Source of the DNA: Roseateles amylovorans
Lineage (GTDB): Bacteria > Pseudomonadota > Gammaproteobacteria > Burkholderiales > Burkholderiaceae_C
Length of the DNA stretch: 64,000 bases
Direction: 5' to 3'
Assembly (NCBI RefSeq): GCF_025398155.2
Contig: NZ_CP104562.2
Location: 1 to 64,000, forward strand
The position numbers were made by a program, and so were the translations under genes. Within the stretch, counting starts at the first letter, position 1; the number at the start of each line of letters is the position of its first letter. The notes beneath the pieces are model-generated. The model did no database searches. It saw only the letters and a list, made by a program, of their open reading frames with translations, and was not told the origin of the DNA. This document shows, in pieces, positions 11,694 to 20,530 of this stretch.

Positions 11694-11802
11694 GGGGAAA
11701 CTCCGGGTGTTCAGGCGCGTATGCGCGGGCCTTGAGGGCCCACGGCATGACCGGCCATTCCCCGGCCGCAGCGCACGGCCGGGGGCTCCTCATGCCAAGC
11801 AG

Positions 11803-12474
11803 TCAGCCTGGCTTGCGGCTGGCGTCCTGAAACCGCGTCAGCAGCGTCTGGTAGCGGCTACCGCTGCGCAGCGATTCGTACTTGGCCAGAGCGGCCTGAT
11901 AGGCGGCAGTTTCCACGGCAGGGCCGGCGTCAGCGCGGTCAAGGTCGACGAGCCCCGACTCCTGGTAGATGTGCAGGTCAGCCAGCACCTCGGCCCGCGA
12001 CAAAGAGCGCCCGGACATCGCGCGGATTCCGCTGAGGGCCTCGTACCGGGCCAGCGCGGCTTCGCGCTCGCTTGATTCGTGCGATGCCTCACCATCGCGA
12101 CGTTCGATGGCCGCCAGGCCGGAGTCGCGATAGCGCATGAGGTCTGCAAGCACCTGCGCGCGGGTCGTGCCCGTCATGCTGTCAGGCTGGGTGGAGATCA
12201 TCCGCAGCATCAGGTAACGATCTCGTGCTGCCGTCCACTGGGGGGAACCAATCTGCGAGCGGGAGTCGTCCCGCTCCAGCGCGGCAAGGCCGGAGTCCTG
12301 GTAATCCTTCAGATCCATCAGGACCGACGCGCGGGTGGTGGGCACTGAGGCTTGGTCAGGCGCAGCCAGCGCGGCTGTTGTGAGCCCCGACAACAGCGAA
12401 CCTCCGAGCACCAGGGTGAAGAGCAGCCGCGAACTGGCAGTGCGCGCGGCGGGGGCAAGTGGATTGAACGTCAT
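11803..12474 (-). CDS. Exported DUF4148-like protein with three internal repeats
   Basis: This 223-residue protein has a signal peptide (about 1-38, ending TTAALAA) and three repeats of a helical unit: TTRASVLMDLKDYQDSGLAA, TTRAQVLADLMRYRDSGLAA and LSRAEVLADLHIYQESGLVD, about 55-60 residues apart. The TRAxVxADL signature resembles DUF4148, a small periplasmic family common in Burkholderiales, normally with one or two units. The function of the family is unknown. It lies 35 bp after the exported hydrolase at 12510 and 109 bp before the hydrolase at 10857, probably in one transcript. Confidence 0.75.
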   Translation of the reverse strand: MTFNPLAPAARTASSRLLFTLVLGGSLLSGLTTAALAAPDQASVPTTRASVLMDLKDYQDSGLAALERDDSRSQIGSPQWTAARDRYLMLRMISTQPDSMTGTTRAQVLADLMRYRDSGLAAIERRDGEASHESSEREAALARYEALSGIRAMSGRSLSRAEVLADLHIYQESGLVDLDRADAGPAVETAAYQAALAKYESLRSGSRYQTLLTRFQDASRKPG

Positions 12475-12509
12475 GTGAATTTCCGTTGTAGTGAAGGCAC
12501 AGGGATGGC

Positions 12510-13454
12510 TCAGCTACGCAGGAACGCCAGCAGGTCCTGATTCAAGCGGTCCTTGTGGGTGTCGGTAATGCCGTGCGGGCCACCGGGGTACTCAATGAGG
12601 CGGGCGCCCTTCACCAGGCGGGCGGTTGCACGACCGGTCGTCTCGATGGGGACGATCTGGTCTTCGACGCCATGCACCACAAGCGTCGGGACGGTGAACT
12701 TCTTCAAGTCCTCACGGAAGTCCGAATAGAAGAAGGCGTCGATGCAGTCATAAGTGGCCTTGCTGCTGGCTTGCATGCCCTGCACGTAGAAAGTGTCGAC
12801 GAGGCCGGAGGACAGCTTGGCACCTTCACGGTTGAAGCCGAAGAAGGGGCCCGAGGCGATGTCCTTGTACAGCTGTGCCCGGTTGTCGAGCGATCCCTGG
12901 CGCAGGCTGTCGAAGACGGCCTTGGGAACACCGTTCGGATTGGTGGGCGTCTGGCCCATGATCGGGGTGATGGCGCTCACGAGGACCGCCTTTTCCACGC
13001 GGCCCGTCCCGTGACGGCCGATGTAGCGGGCAACTTCGCCCCCGCCGGTGGAAAAGCCCACCAGCGTTGCACGCTTGATGCCCAGGGCCTTGAGTACTAC
13101 GTCCAGATCGTCAGCGTACTGGTCGATGTTGTTGCCCGCCCAGGGCTGGCCGGACCGCCCGTGGCCGCGCCGGTCGTGCGCCACGACCCGGTAGCCCTTC
13201 TCTGCCAGGAACTGCATCTGGGACTCCCAGCTGTCGGCATTCAGCGGCCATCCATGGCTGAACACCACCACCTGGCCATCGCGAGGGCCCCAGTCCTTCA
13301 CGTACAGCGCCGTGCCATCGGCGGCTGCGACGTACTGGGCGGTCAGTGCAGCCGGCGAAGATGCCGGGGTCTGAGGCGCCGCTTGGGCGCCGGCCTGCGC
13401 GGCCAGGCTGGCTGCCAGTGTGGTGGTCACGGCGAGGCGAGAAAGGGAAGTCAT
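12510..13454 (-). CDS. Exported haloperoxidase-type alpha/beta hydrolase
   Basis: The product is a 314-residue periplasmic or secreted alpha/beta hydrolase. A signal peptide (MTSLSRLAVTTTLAASLAAQ, cleaved near AQA) precedes the chloroperoxidase-like fold: FSHGWPLNADSWESQMQFL, HDRRGHGRSGQPW, the nucleophile elbow GFSTGG, the acid in VEDQIVP and the His in PHGITDTH. Relatives are called non-heme chloroperoxidases or arylesterases and make peracids in vitro; the natural substrate is unknown. The ATG at 13454 has AGGAG eight bases upstream; an upstream in-frame ATG at 13544 would bury the signal peptide. It is the first gene of a probable four-gene minus-strand operon ending at 10078, divergent from the cupin gene. 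Confidence 0.88.
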   Translation of the reverse strand: MTSLSRLAVTTTLAASLAAQAGAQAAPQTPASSPAALTAQYVAAADGTALYVKDWGPRDGQVVVFSHGWPLNADSWESQMQFLAEKGYRVVAHDRRGHGRSGQPWAGNNIDQYADDLDVVLKALGIKRATLVGFSTGGGEVARYIGRHGTGRVEKAVLVSAITPIMGQTPTNPNGVPKAVFDSLRQGSLDNRAQLYKDIASGPFFGFNREGAKLSSGLVDTFYVQGMQASSKATYDCIDAFFYSDFREDLKKFTVPTLVVHGVEDQIVPIETTGRATARLVKGARLIEYPGGPHGITDTHKDRLNQDLLAFLRS

Positions 13455-13735
13455 GAAGGGTGCTCCTGAGTAAGCGGGACTGTTGGCAAGGCCGCACCGG
13501 GTCGGCGGCTGGGATGAAGTCTCGAAGCGCAGTCCCGTTAACACCAGTTAAGCGATGAAAATCCTTCGGCGCCAGCGCCGGCCGAGCCCCATGTCATACC
13601 AAGGCGTCGGTCGCATACGGCTCGCGTTCAATGGCGCCAACGCCATCTAAAGGATCTGATCCGTGCTGACGGCGAGCCACCGAGATCAAAAGGGGCGCGC
13701 CATCGACTCGATCAACCGTTATGGAGAACTGACTC

Positions 13736-14167
13736 ATGAATCAACTGTCCGCCGCGCTTGTGCTGGCCCTGGTGACGGGCCTTGCCGGCGCCGTGCATGC
13801 CGCCGACTCCCGTCCCCCCCAAGCGCCCAGCATGCAGAAGTGGCAAAAGGGCCTGTCCCGCACGGATCTTGCACAGCAAGCCCTGTCAGCGCCCGGTTTC
13901 GAACTCATTCAATCTCGCGTGGACTTCGAGCCAGGGGTGGTGTCGCCCAGGCATTCCCACCCCGGGGAGGAGGTCGCCTTCGTGATCGAAGGCGTGATGG
14001 AGTACCAGTTGGCGGGTCGGCCGCCAGTGGTGCTCAAAGCCGGAAGCTCACTCGTCATTCCGGCCGGCACGGCGCATGTGGCACGCAACATTGGGGCCGG
14101 ACGCGCTTCCGAACTGGCCACCTACGTCGTGAAGACCGGCGCCCCGCTCGTCAAGATCGAGAAATGA
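13736..14167 (+). CDS. Exported cupin-domain protein
   Basis: This 143-residue protein has a signal peptide (about 1-22, cleaved after AVHA) and a single cupin barrel. Motif 1 is recognisable in PRHSHPGEEVAFVIEG (two His and a Glu for metal binding) and motif 2 in IPAGTAHVARNIG. Small exported cupins of this type are common beside oxidoreductases and hydrolases and may bind a metal and a small organic acid, but no reaction can be assigned. It is divergent from the exported hydrolase at 13454; the 281-bp gap should hold both promoters. Confidence 0.85.
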   Translation: MNQLSAALVLALVTGLAGAVHAADSRPPQAPSMQKWQKGLSRTDLAQQALSAPGFELIQSRVDFEPGVVSPRHSHPGEEVAFVIEGVMEYQLAGRPPVVLKAGSSLVIPAGTAHVARNIGAGRASELATYVVKTGAPLVKIEK

Positions 14168-14171
14168 GGGC

Positions 14172-14205
14172 TTGGGGGGCTGGCCAAGTGACCATGGCCC
14201 CCCAA
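14172..14205 (+). terminator. Possible hairpin after the cupin gene
   Basis: TTGGGGGG (14172-14179) can pair with CCCCCCAA (14198-14205). No T-run follows, so termination is uncertain. Confidence 0.3.
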
Positions 14206-14389
14206 CGAAGGTTACAGAGAGTGCGGGATCCGCAGCTCGGCACGCAGCCTGCAAGTATTTTCAACGCTTTACTGGCGTAAAACGCTCGTCGTTTCGACAC
14301 TCGCCTGCCTTGACCGGCGATCGGTCGTCGGCCACGAAACGAAGCTGATCGGCACCCCCACCATAGCGTGCCGCTGGAATTTCCTGCAC

Positions 14390-16135
14390 ATGCGATCCCT
14401 GAACTGGCTGGCCACGCGAAACGGCCGCGTGAGTGCCTTCTTCTTCCTCTACCTCGCGGAGGGCTTGCCACTGGGCTTCGCCGTGACCGCTGTGGTCACC
14501 CAGCTGCGGCGGCAAGGAGCAGGGGCCGCCGAGATCGGCGCCTTCGTCGGTGCGTTGCTGCTGCCGTGGGCGCTCAAGTGGGCGTTTGGTCCCCTCATCG
14601 ATACCTTCGCGATCAAGGGCCTGGGGCGGCGCCGAGGCTGGATACTGGCCTCGCAGGTGATGATGGCCTTGACGCTGATCCCGCTGATGTTCATCGATTT
14701 GCCGACGCAGCTGAGCCTGTTCAGCGCCGTCCTGCTGATTCATAACTGCTTCGGCGCCCTGCAGGACGTCGCGATAGACGCCTTGGCCTGTTCCACGCTT
14801 GCGCAGAGCGAGCGCGGAGTGGCGAGCGGAGCGATGCTGGCTGGTGCGACGCTCGGTCAGGCGATTGGCGGGGGCGGCGTGCTGTTCCTGAGCGGCTTTA
14901 CGGGGTTTCAGCCGACTTTCCTCTTCGTTGCCGCAGCGATCCTCCTGGTCACCCTCTTCATCGCGTTGCCGATGAAGGAGGCGCCGGCCGATGCGCCGGC
15001 CGCGCTGGCCGGCTCCCGCTTGAGCGCGGCGGTCACCGCGCTGCATGACAGTGCGGTGATGTCGTTTCGTTCCCTGCTCAGCACACGAGGCGCGTTCGCC
15101 GGCATGCTCTTCGCGCTGCTGCCTATGGGTGCGATGTGCCTGGGGCTGACGCTGCAGTCCAATCTTGCAGTCGAATTTGGCCTGAAGGACGACCAGATCG
15201 GCCTGCTTCAGATCTTGGGCACCGTCGTGAGCGTGGCCACGTGCGTGCTGGGCGGGTGGTTGTCCGACCGCTGGGGGCGGCGCCGCGCCATGGCCACCTT
15301 CATTGCGCTGACGAGTCTGCCGGTCGGCTGGCTCGCCTGGGAGATGCAGGGCTATGGATGGGTCATGCCGCGCCCGGCGGGCACCTCGGCTGCGCCCGCG
15401 TCCCTCATCGCCGCGTTCCTGGTGGCCTGTTTCTTCTATGCGGCGTTCCAAGGGCTGGTGCTGAGCACTCGGTCCGCGATCTTCATGGACGTCACCGATC
15501 CAAGGACCGCCGCCACCCAGTTCGCCGCGTATGCGGCCCTGGCGAACGTTGCGACTGCGCTGAGCGCCACATGGCAGGGTGTGGCCATTGAAGCGTGGGG
15601 CTATCCGGTCACCATGACCGTCGACGTCGTCGCCGGCCTGCTGTGTCTGCTGCCGCTGGCGTTCGTGAGCACGCCCCGGACCATCGATGCAGAGGTGACT
15701 GGCGATGGCGGGGCAGCCGGACGGGCGCGCAAGCTGGCGCTGGCGCTGGGAGTCGGGTGCCTGGCGTGGCTGCCGGCGTGGCACGCGAGTGCTCAGCTCG
15801 GCGCGCTGCTGCCCATCGCCAATACCTTCTTCAGTTTGGTCTTCGTCTGCGCGGCACTGTTTCTGTTCGCGGGTACGCCGCTGCTCGGCGACAGCACCGT
15901 ATTGCGAAGGTCGCGCTGGCTGGGGCTGGCACTGCTGGCCATGGAGCTGCGCCGCTTCGCAGGTAGCAGTGCCGGTGGGATGCAAGGCCTTGCAGGTGTT
16001 CCAGGTTTGGCGCTGGACGTCTATCTCTACGCGGTTCCGCTCCTGGCAGCAGGATGGCTGTCGGCGCTCACGCGCCGGCCGCAACTAACGCAAGGTCGTG
16101 GTCAACGCCCGGTGAGCGTGGGGGCCGACGCCTGA
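14390..16135 (+). CDS. MFS transporter, AmpG-like
   Basis: The product is a 581-residue inner-membrane major facilitator with about 12-14 hydrophobic segments. The first loop and helices read YLAEGLPLGFAVTAVVTQLRR and PWALKWAFGPLIDTF, with DVAIDALACSTL in the fourth helix; these match the AmpG group that imports muropeptides for cell-wall recycling (with AmpD/AmpR elsewhere in such genomes). The C-terminal third (after about 440) is an added set of helices. Related uncharacterised permeases share these motifs, so the muropeptide substrate is only a suggestion. It runs convergent to the regulator at 16171, with 35 bp between their ends. Confidence 0.8.
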   Translation: MRSLNWLATRNGRVSAFFFLYLAEGLPLGFAVTAVVTQLRRQGAGAAEIGAFVGALLLPWALKWAFGPLIDTFAIKGLGRRRGWILASQVMMALTLIPLMFIDLPTQLSLFSAVLLIHNCFGALQDVAIDALACSTLAQSERGVASGAMLAGATLGQAIGGGGVLFLSGFTGFQPTFLFVAAAILLVTLFIALPMKEAPADAPAALAGSRLSAAVTALHDSAVMSFRSLLSTRGAFAGMLFALLPMGAMCLGLTLQSNLAVEFGLKDDQIGLLQILGTVVSVATCVLGGWLSDRWGRRRAMATFIALTSLPVGWLAWEMQGYGWVMPRPAGTSAAPASLIAAFLVACFFYAAFQGLVLSTRSAIFMDVTDPRTAATQFAAYAALANVATALSATWQGVAIEAWGYPVTMTVDVVAGLLCLLPLAFVSTPRTIDAEVTGDGGAAGRARKLALALGVGCLAWLPAWHASAQLGALLPIANTFFSLVFVCAALFLFAGTPLLGDSTVLRRSRWLGLALLAMELRRFAGSSAGGMQGLAGVPGLALDVYLYAVPLLAAGWLSALTRRPQLTQGRGQRPVSVGADA

Positions 16136-16170
16136 GTTAGGGCGCTTGCCCAGCCCGTTTGCATCGGGGT

Positions 16171-18762
16171 CTACTCAGACACACCGGTCGCAGCACAGTC
16201 AGCGCCTGTGCGCGGAGTCGCAATGACTTGCAGGCCCGCGCGTTGCATGTCGAGGTCGGCCCACCATCCGCCGGCCTCATGGGCCTGCGCGTAGTGCGCT
16301 TGGCCCATCTGCTCCCGAGCAAGTGCGATGGCCTTTTCTCGGAAGTACATCTGTGCGGTCAGCCGGTGCCCCCCGGTCGCCTGGTAGTGGGCATCCCCAT
16401 AGCCGATCATGCGGGCGCCGCATTCATGTTGTCCGGCAAGGCAGGCGAGGTAGGCCAGGGCATCTACCCAAGCATGCAACGTGTCACTGCAGGCGTCTTC
16501 CTTGAAGCAGTCGCTCGCCAGGGCAAGCGCGCAATCAAGCCTGTCCGCCGCAAGGTACGCCCGCACGAGACTGATGGGCGCCCAATAGATCGCGCGCTTG
16601 AAGCGGCTCTGGCTCAGCTGCGCATAGAGCGTTTCTCCCAGTTCAACGGCTTGGGCGGCCTGTCCCTGTGTCAGGTAGGTGCCCATCAGCGCGCAAACAA
16701 GGCTCGCATGCCCAAAGGTGTCGCCTGCCGAGCATCGGCCGGCCAGACCCGCCGCCCAGGCGAAGTCCTGAGTGCGACCCAGGCGGAGGGAGCAATACAT
16801 CACTGCAGCGGCACAGAACACACGCAGCTGAGCCGGAAACTGCGGCCCATCCAACCTGAGGATCTCGTCCAGCAGGGCGTTGATCAGCAGCTCGTCACCT
16901 TGAGCACGATTGAGGACAAACGCGCGTAGAGCCAAGGTCTCCATCAAGCCTGCTTCGTCCCCGAGTTCCCGGTAGCCGAGCTCGGCGACGTTGATCCAGC
17001 GGCTGGCCCTGGAAAGGTCGGTCATGGTCCAGTGGTAGATCGCTTCACGTAACCAACCGCTTCGGAGCGCCGCCTCTGGACAGCGCTCCGCCAGTGGCTC
17101 GGTGAGCAGCAGATGCCGTCTGGCTTCTGGGTCCCCGCCAGCACGCCGGAGCACGAAGGCCAGGCTGGCACTCAGACTCAACGCCATATCGTCGTCGCGC
17201 GCCAATGCCCATTGAAGCGCTGCGCGTGCGTTGTCGATGTCAGGCTGCATCGAGTCGATGGCTTCATCCACGGCGATGTGGCCCGCAAGGGCGGCGGCCC
17301 TGGCCCTAGTGAACATGCGTTCCACGGCAAGTGCGTGTCTTGCACGCAGGTCCGTCATTTCGTTACGCTCCTGGAGTTGCTCCATCGCGAAGGAGCGCGA
17401 GGTCTCGAGCAGCCGATACCGGGGCGACAAGTCGCCGGGAGCCACAACCAACGACCGGTCAATCAGCTCCGACAGCGCTTCCATCAAGCTCCACGGATCG
17501 GCCCCTTCGAGGTTGACCACTGCATCAAACAGTTCGGCGGAGCAGCTGCCGGCAAACACACCCAGACGGCGGAAAACCAACTGTTCCAGTGGCGAGAGCA
17601 GGGAGACGCTCCAGGACAGCGCGGTGCGGAGATTGCGGTGACGCTGCGGTGCGTCCCGCCGATTGGCGCTCAAAGACAAACGCCGCGACTCCAGCGACGA
17701 GGCCACGCCCCGCAAGCCGAGAACGGGAACCGCAGCTGCCGCGTATTCGATAGCCAACGGCAGGCCATCAAGCCGGCTGCAGATGTCTGCCACCAGATCA
17801 AGCGTCTGCTGATCGGCTACCAGGGATCGGCCCGCCTGCCAGCAATGACGCATGAACAGCGCTTGTGCCGGAGTTTTCAAGGCTTCCTCGAACGGCGTAC
17901 CGGCACTTGCCACTTCCAGCGCCGGCACCTGCAGCGCCACTTCCCCCGACAGCTTCAGGCGCACCTGGCTCGTGACCAACAGACGGAGATGCGAACAGGC
18001 ATCAAGCAGCGCATGAGCCACCGTCGCAACAGCGTCCACCAGGTGCTCTGCGTTGTCCAGGATCACCAGGGCGTGCGAGGACCGGAGCGCCGCTGTCAGA
18101 TCCCTGTGTCCACCATCGTCGCCCAGCGTCACTCCGCAAGCCTGAGCGATGCTGGCGGCAAGCAATTCCCCGTCGGCGAGTGCTGCAAGTTCCACCCAGT
18201 AGATGGGCCGAGGGACGCCGTTCCGATGCATGCCGCCGGCCTGAAGTTCGCGCGCGAGACTTGTCTTCCCGGCTCCTGCCGGGCCAATGAGCGTGAGCAA
18301 TCGCGCTTCTTCGAAGGCCGCATGCAGTTGCGCAAACAAGGCCTCCCGGCCCAGCAGTTGAAGCGCCGACGCGGGCGCCGGGCCCGGTTCTACCTCTTGG
18401 GCGTTGTGGGCCGTGGCGTTCGCGACACGGGCGGTGAACTGGTAGCCACGCCCAGGAATGGTGGCGATGACGTCGGGCCCCAGGATCTTTCGGACCGCGC
18501 TCATGCAAACGCGCAGGTTGGCTTCCTCCACCACCGTGCTGGGCCAGACGAGCGACATCAACTCGCGCTTGGACACCACTCGCCCCCGGCGCTCGATCAG
18601 GGCTACCAGGAGATCAAACGACCGGGTACCAAGGCTCACCGCCTGACCTGCGCTCAGTAGTTGGCGGGTATCGAGGCGCAACTCGTGGGCGCCGAAACAG
18701 ATGCGGTTTCCTGCCGGTTCGATACTGGCGGGCGCGGGCGCGCCCGTTGGACTTTCGTGCAT
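16171..18762 (-). CDS. Winged-helix transcriptional regulator with predicted ATPase (paralogue of the 7524 gene)
   Basis: This 863-residue regulator matches the 7524-10088 product throughout: winged helix (SLGTRSFDLLVALIERRGRV and ATIPGRGYQFTAR), COG3903-type ATPase (Walker A GPAGAGKTSLAREL, Walker B LVILDNAEHLVDAV, then LPLAIEYAAAAVPVLGLRG) and a helical repeat region to the end. The two clearly come from one ancestor but differ in many positions, so the duplication is not recent. ATG 18762 (MHESPTGAP) was preferred; an in-frame ATG at 18828 adds 22 unlikely residues. It is divergent from the LuxR-type regulator at 18999 with a 236-bp shared promoter region, suggesting one may control the other. 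Confidence 0.85.
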   Translation of the reverse strand: MHESPTGAPAPASIEPAGNRICFGAHELRLDTRQLLSAGQAVSLGTRSFDLLVALIERRGRVVSKRELMSLVWPSTVVEEANLRVCMSAVRKILGPDVIATIPGRGYQFTARVANATAHNAQEVEPGPAPASALQLLGREALFAQLHAAFEEARLLTLIGPAGAGKTSLARELQAGGMHRNGVPRPIYWVELAALADGELLAASIAQACGVTLGDDGGHRDLTAALRSSHALVILDNAEHLVDAVATVAHALLDACSHLRLLVTSQVRLKLSGEVALQVPALEVASAGTPFEEALKTPAQALFMRHCWQAGRSLVADQQTLDLVADICSRLDGLPLAIEYAAAAVPVLGLRGVASSLESRRLSLSANRRDAPQRHRNLRTALSWSVSLLSPLEQLVFRRLGVFAGSCSAELFDAVVNLEGADPWSLMEALSELIDRSLVVAPGDLSPRYRLLETSRSFAMEQLQERNEMTDLRARHALAVERMFTRARAAALAGHIAVDEAIDSMQPDIDNARAALQWALARDDDMALSLSASLAFVLRRAGGDPEARRHLLLTEPLAERCPEAALRSGWLREAIYHWTMTDLSRASRWINVAELGYRELGDEAGLMETLALRAFVLNRAQGDELLINALLDEILRLDGPQFPAQLRVFCAAAVMYCSLRLGRTQDFAWAAGLAGRCSAGDTFGHASLVCALMGTYLTQGQAAQAVELGETLYAQLSQSRFKRAIYWAPISLVRAYLAADRLDCALALASDCFKEDACSDTLHAWVDALAYLACLAGQHECGARMIGYGDAHYQATGGHRLTAQMYFREKAIALAREQMGQAHYAQAHEAGGWWADLDMQRAGLQVIATPRTGADCAATGVSE

Positions 18763-18998
18763 ACCTCTGTGCCGCCTTGCAAAGATGCATTTTCCTACAA
18801 GCATGGTCGGCACCGGCGAACTGGGCATCCACCACGTGTCTGAGCCAGATTCAGGGCGGCGCCTGCGCGCAAATCACCAAATGGGGCAGGCAGGTGGCCC
18901 CCTATACCAAGGCACGATGGTCCGGCGGGTGGGCTACCTCTAAGCTTTGGGCTACATCGCGACATGACCGCAATGAAGTTTGTGCAAAGAGAGGCGCC

Positions 18999-19655
18999 AT
19001 GTTTTCCGACCAGTTCCACCGCATCCGCGTTCGCGTCGCCCATCGAGACCCCGTCGTTGCGATCGGCCTGAAGACGGTGTTCTCCCGCCATCCGGACATT
19101 GAAGTACTTGACGAATCAAGCACCAGTGCCCCCACGGTGAAAATCACTGAGGCCGAGGTGGTGGTGACCGATTACGACCGCGGGCTGCACCTCGCACAGC
19201 GCCGCGGCGGCGCTCTGGTGCGCCCGTACGGCAAGCGCGGTTCAGACGGGGCGCGGGTGCTCGTGCTGACCGGCAATGACCGTGAACACGACGTGCGCAG
19301 CGCCTTGGAGGCCGGGGTGGAAGGCTACCTGGAAATGGGCTGCGACCCGCAGGAACTGTTGACCGGCGTGCGGCAACTCGCAGGGGGATCTTGCTACCTC
19401 AGCGCCCTGGCGGCGCAGCGGGTGGCAGCCAGCATGGGGCGCTGCCGTCTGACCGAGCGCGAACGCGAAGTGCTCACACTTGTTGCATTCGGAAGAAGCA
19501 ACAAGGCGGCGGCGCTGGTCCTCAAGATCACCGCCGGCACCGTGAAGGCCCATATGAAGTCCATCCTCAGCAAGCTCGGGGCGCGGACCCGCACGCAGGC
19601 GGCCAGCATCGGCCGGGAGCGCGGCCTGATTGGTGCACCCCACCACCGGGACTGA
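18999..19655 (+). CDS. LuxR/NarL-type response regulator with atypical receiver
   Basis: The 218-residue protein has an N-terminal receiver-like domain and a C-terminal LuxR helix-turn-helix (LTEREREVLTLVAFGRSNKA, then ITAGTVKAHMKSILSKLGA). The presumed phosphoacceptor is D58 (VVVTDYDRG), but the acidic pair that binds Mg reads H15-R16 and the conserved Lys of GYLxK is lost (GYLEMG). Phosphorylation is therefore doubtful. The start at 18999 has GAGAGG five bases upstream; the longer frame to 18747 lacks support. It is divergent from the ATPase regulator at 18762. With the FixJ-like protein at 10078 it makes two non-canonical receivers in one accessory region. Confidence 0.85.
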   Translation: MFSDQFHRIRVRVAHRDPVVAIGLKTVFSRHPDIEVLDESSTSAPTVKITEAEVVVTDYDRGLHLAQRRGGALVRPYGKRGSDGARVLVLTGNDREHDVRSALEAGVEGYLEMGCDPQELLTGVRQLAGGSCYLSALAAQRVAASMGRCRLTEREREVLTLVAFGRSNKAAALVLKITAGTVKAHMKSILSKLGARTRTQAASIGRERGLIGAPHHRD

Positions 19656-20000
19656 GCCTGTCTCGGTGGATTCACTTTTACAACCAACGGGGTCCGCACT
19701 AGGCGCTGAACATGAGCCCCCGGGTGAGGCGTTTGCATTAGCAGCTTGACCAGAGCAGGGCTTGCTGGGTCAATACACACAGCGCGAATTCGTCGAACAT
19801 TCCTGGGTAAGGCTGGTAGCGTGCAAGAGAGACGGATCGTGCTGTCAGAGATCGTCCAGCGTTCTCCGCTCAATAGGCGAAGAATGTCGAGGCAATTCGT
19901 CAAACTGTGGCGAATGGTCACCAATAAATAGCTGGACAGCGCTTGATCCACATGAATGGGCCGTCCAGCTATATTCGTGACCCCTCACGGTTGTAAGGGC

Positions 20001-20116
20001 ACGGTTTTAGTCGGACAGCTCACGAAAAACCTGTCTGCAAAGCCTCGATATCGCTGGACCGTCTACCAGCGCACATGGAATAAGCCCTTGATTCATCACG
20101 AATCAAGGGCTTTTTT
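20001..20116 (+). repeat. Imperfect direct repeat, copy B, ending in a strong terminator hairpin
   Basis: This block starts ACGGTTTTAGTCGGACAG and ends in a perfect 13-bp stem (20082-20094 with 20100-20112, loop ATCAC) followed by six T. It parallels 5634-5748. The core TTAGTCGGGCAG also occurs at 22733-22744 inside the IS3 orfA remnant, so part of the block may derive from an IS3 end. Confidence 0.5.
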
Positions 20117-20271
20117 GCTACTGGCGAGATGGGGATGTCGACGGAAACCAGCAGCTCCCCATCGACTTCGTCGAGCATCTCCTGCAGCGCCTGCAGCGCC
20201 TGCAGTGACGCGTCGCGCCGCTTGATTCGCCACGGGTTGGTTGGACATCTCAGCGCCCCAAACGGCGGGCG

Positions 20272-20346
20272 GCCCTCACACGGTATGTCGATGACCGACA
20301 CCTGACCATCGATGACAACTGGATCGAGAACCAGAACGTGCGGCCG
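20272..20346 (+). mobile_element. IS66-family transposase (TnpC) scrap
   Basis: In one forward frame the sequence reads ALTRYVDDRHLTIDDNWIEN followed by QNVRP. This is the well-conserved IS66 transposase stretch (L-x-x-Y-x-D-G-x-x-x-I-D-N-N-x-x-E-N-x-I-R-P) that includes the catalytic Glu. Only about 25 residues remain and the flanks do not continue the family, so it is a decayed fragment. Confidence 0.75.
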
Positions 20347-20530
20347 CGATCATGAGGCTTGTCCAGTCGACCAAGTCGAACGGATTCGAGCCACGCGCAC
20401 TCGAAAGCCGCTCACACAGTGGCCCCCGCACAAGGCCAGCCGGGTTGGCGAACGGCTGCCTCATCAATGGGTGCCAAGCGGCGGCTGGCTACAGGCGTCA
20501 AGAGACGACGGCCGGACGCGCAGACGGCCA

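Larger units (their letters stand above)
19656..20530. other. Gene-poor stretch with terminator and insertion-sequence scraps
   Basis: No intact gene is seen across these 875 bp. They hold copy B of the direct repeat (20001-20116) and an IS66 transposase scrap near 20272-20346. Several short open frames exist but none has a ribosome-binding site or a recognisable family. Confidence 0.6.
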
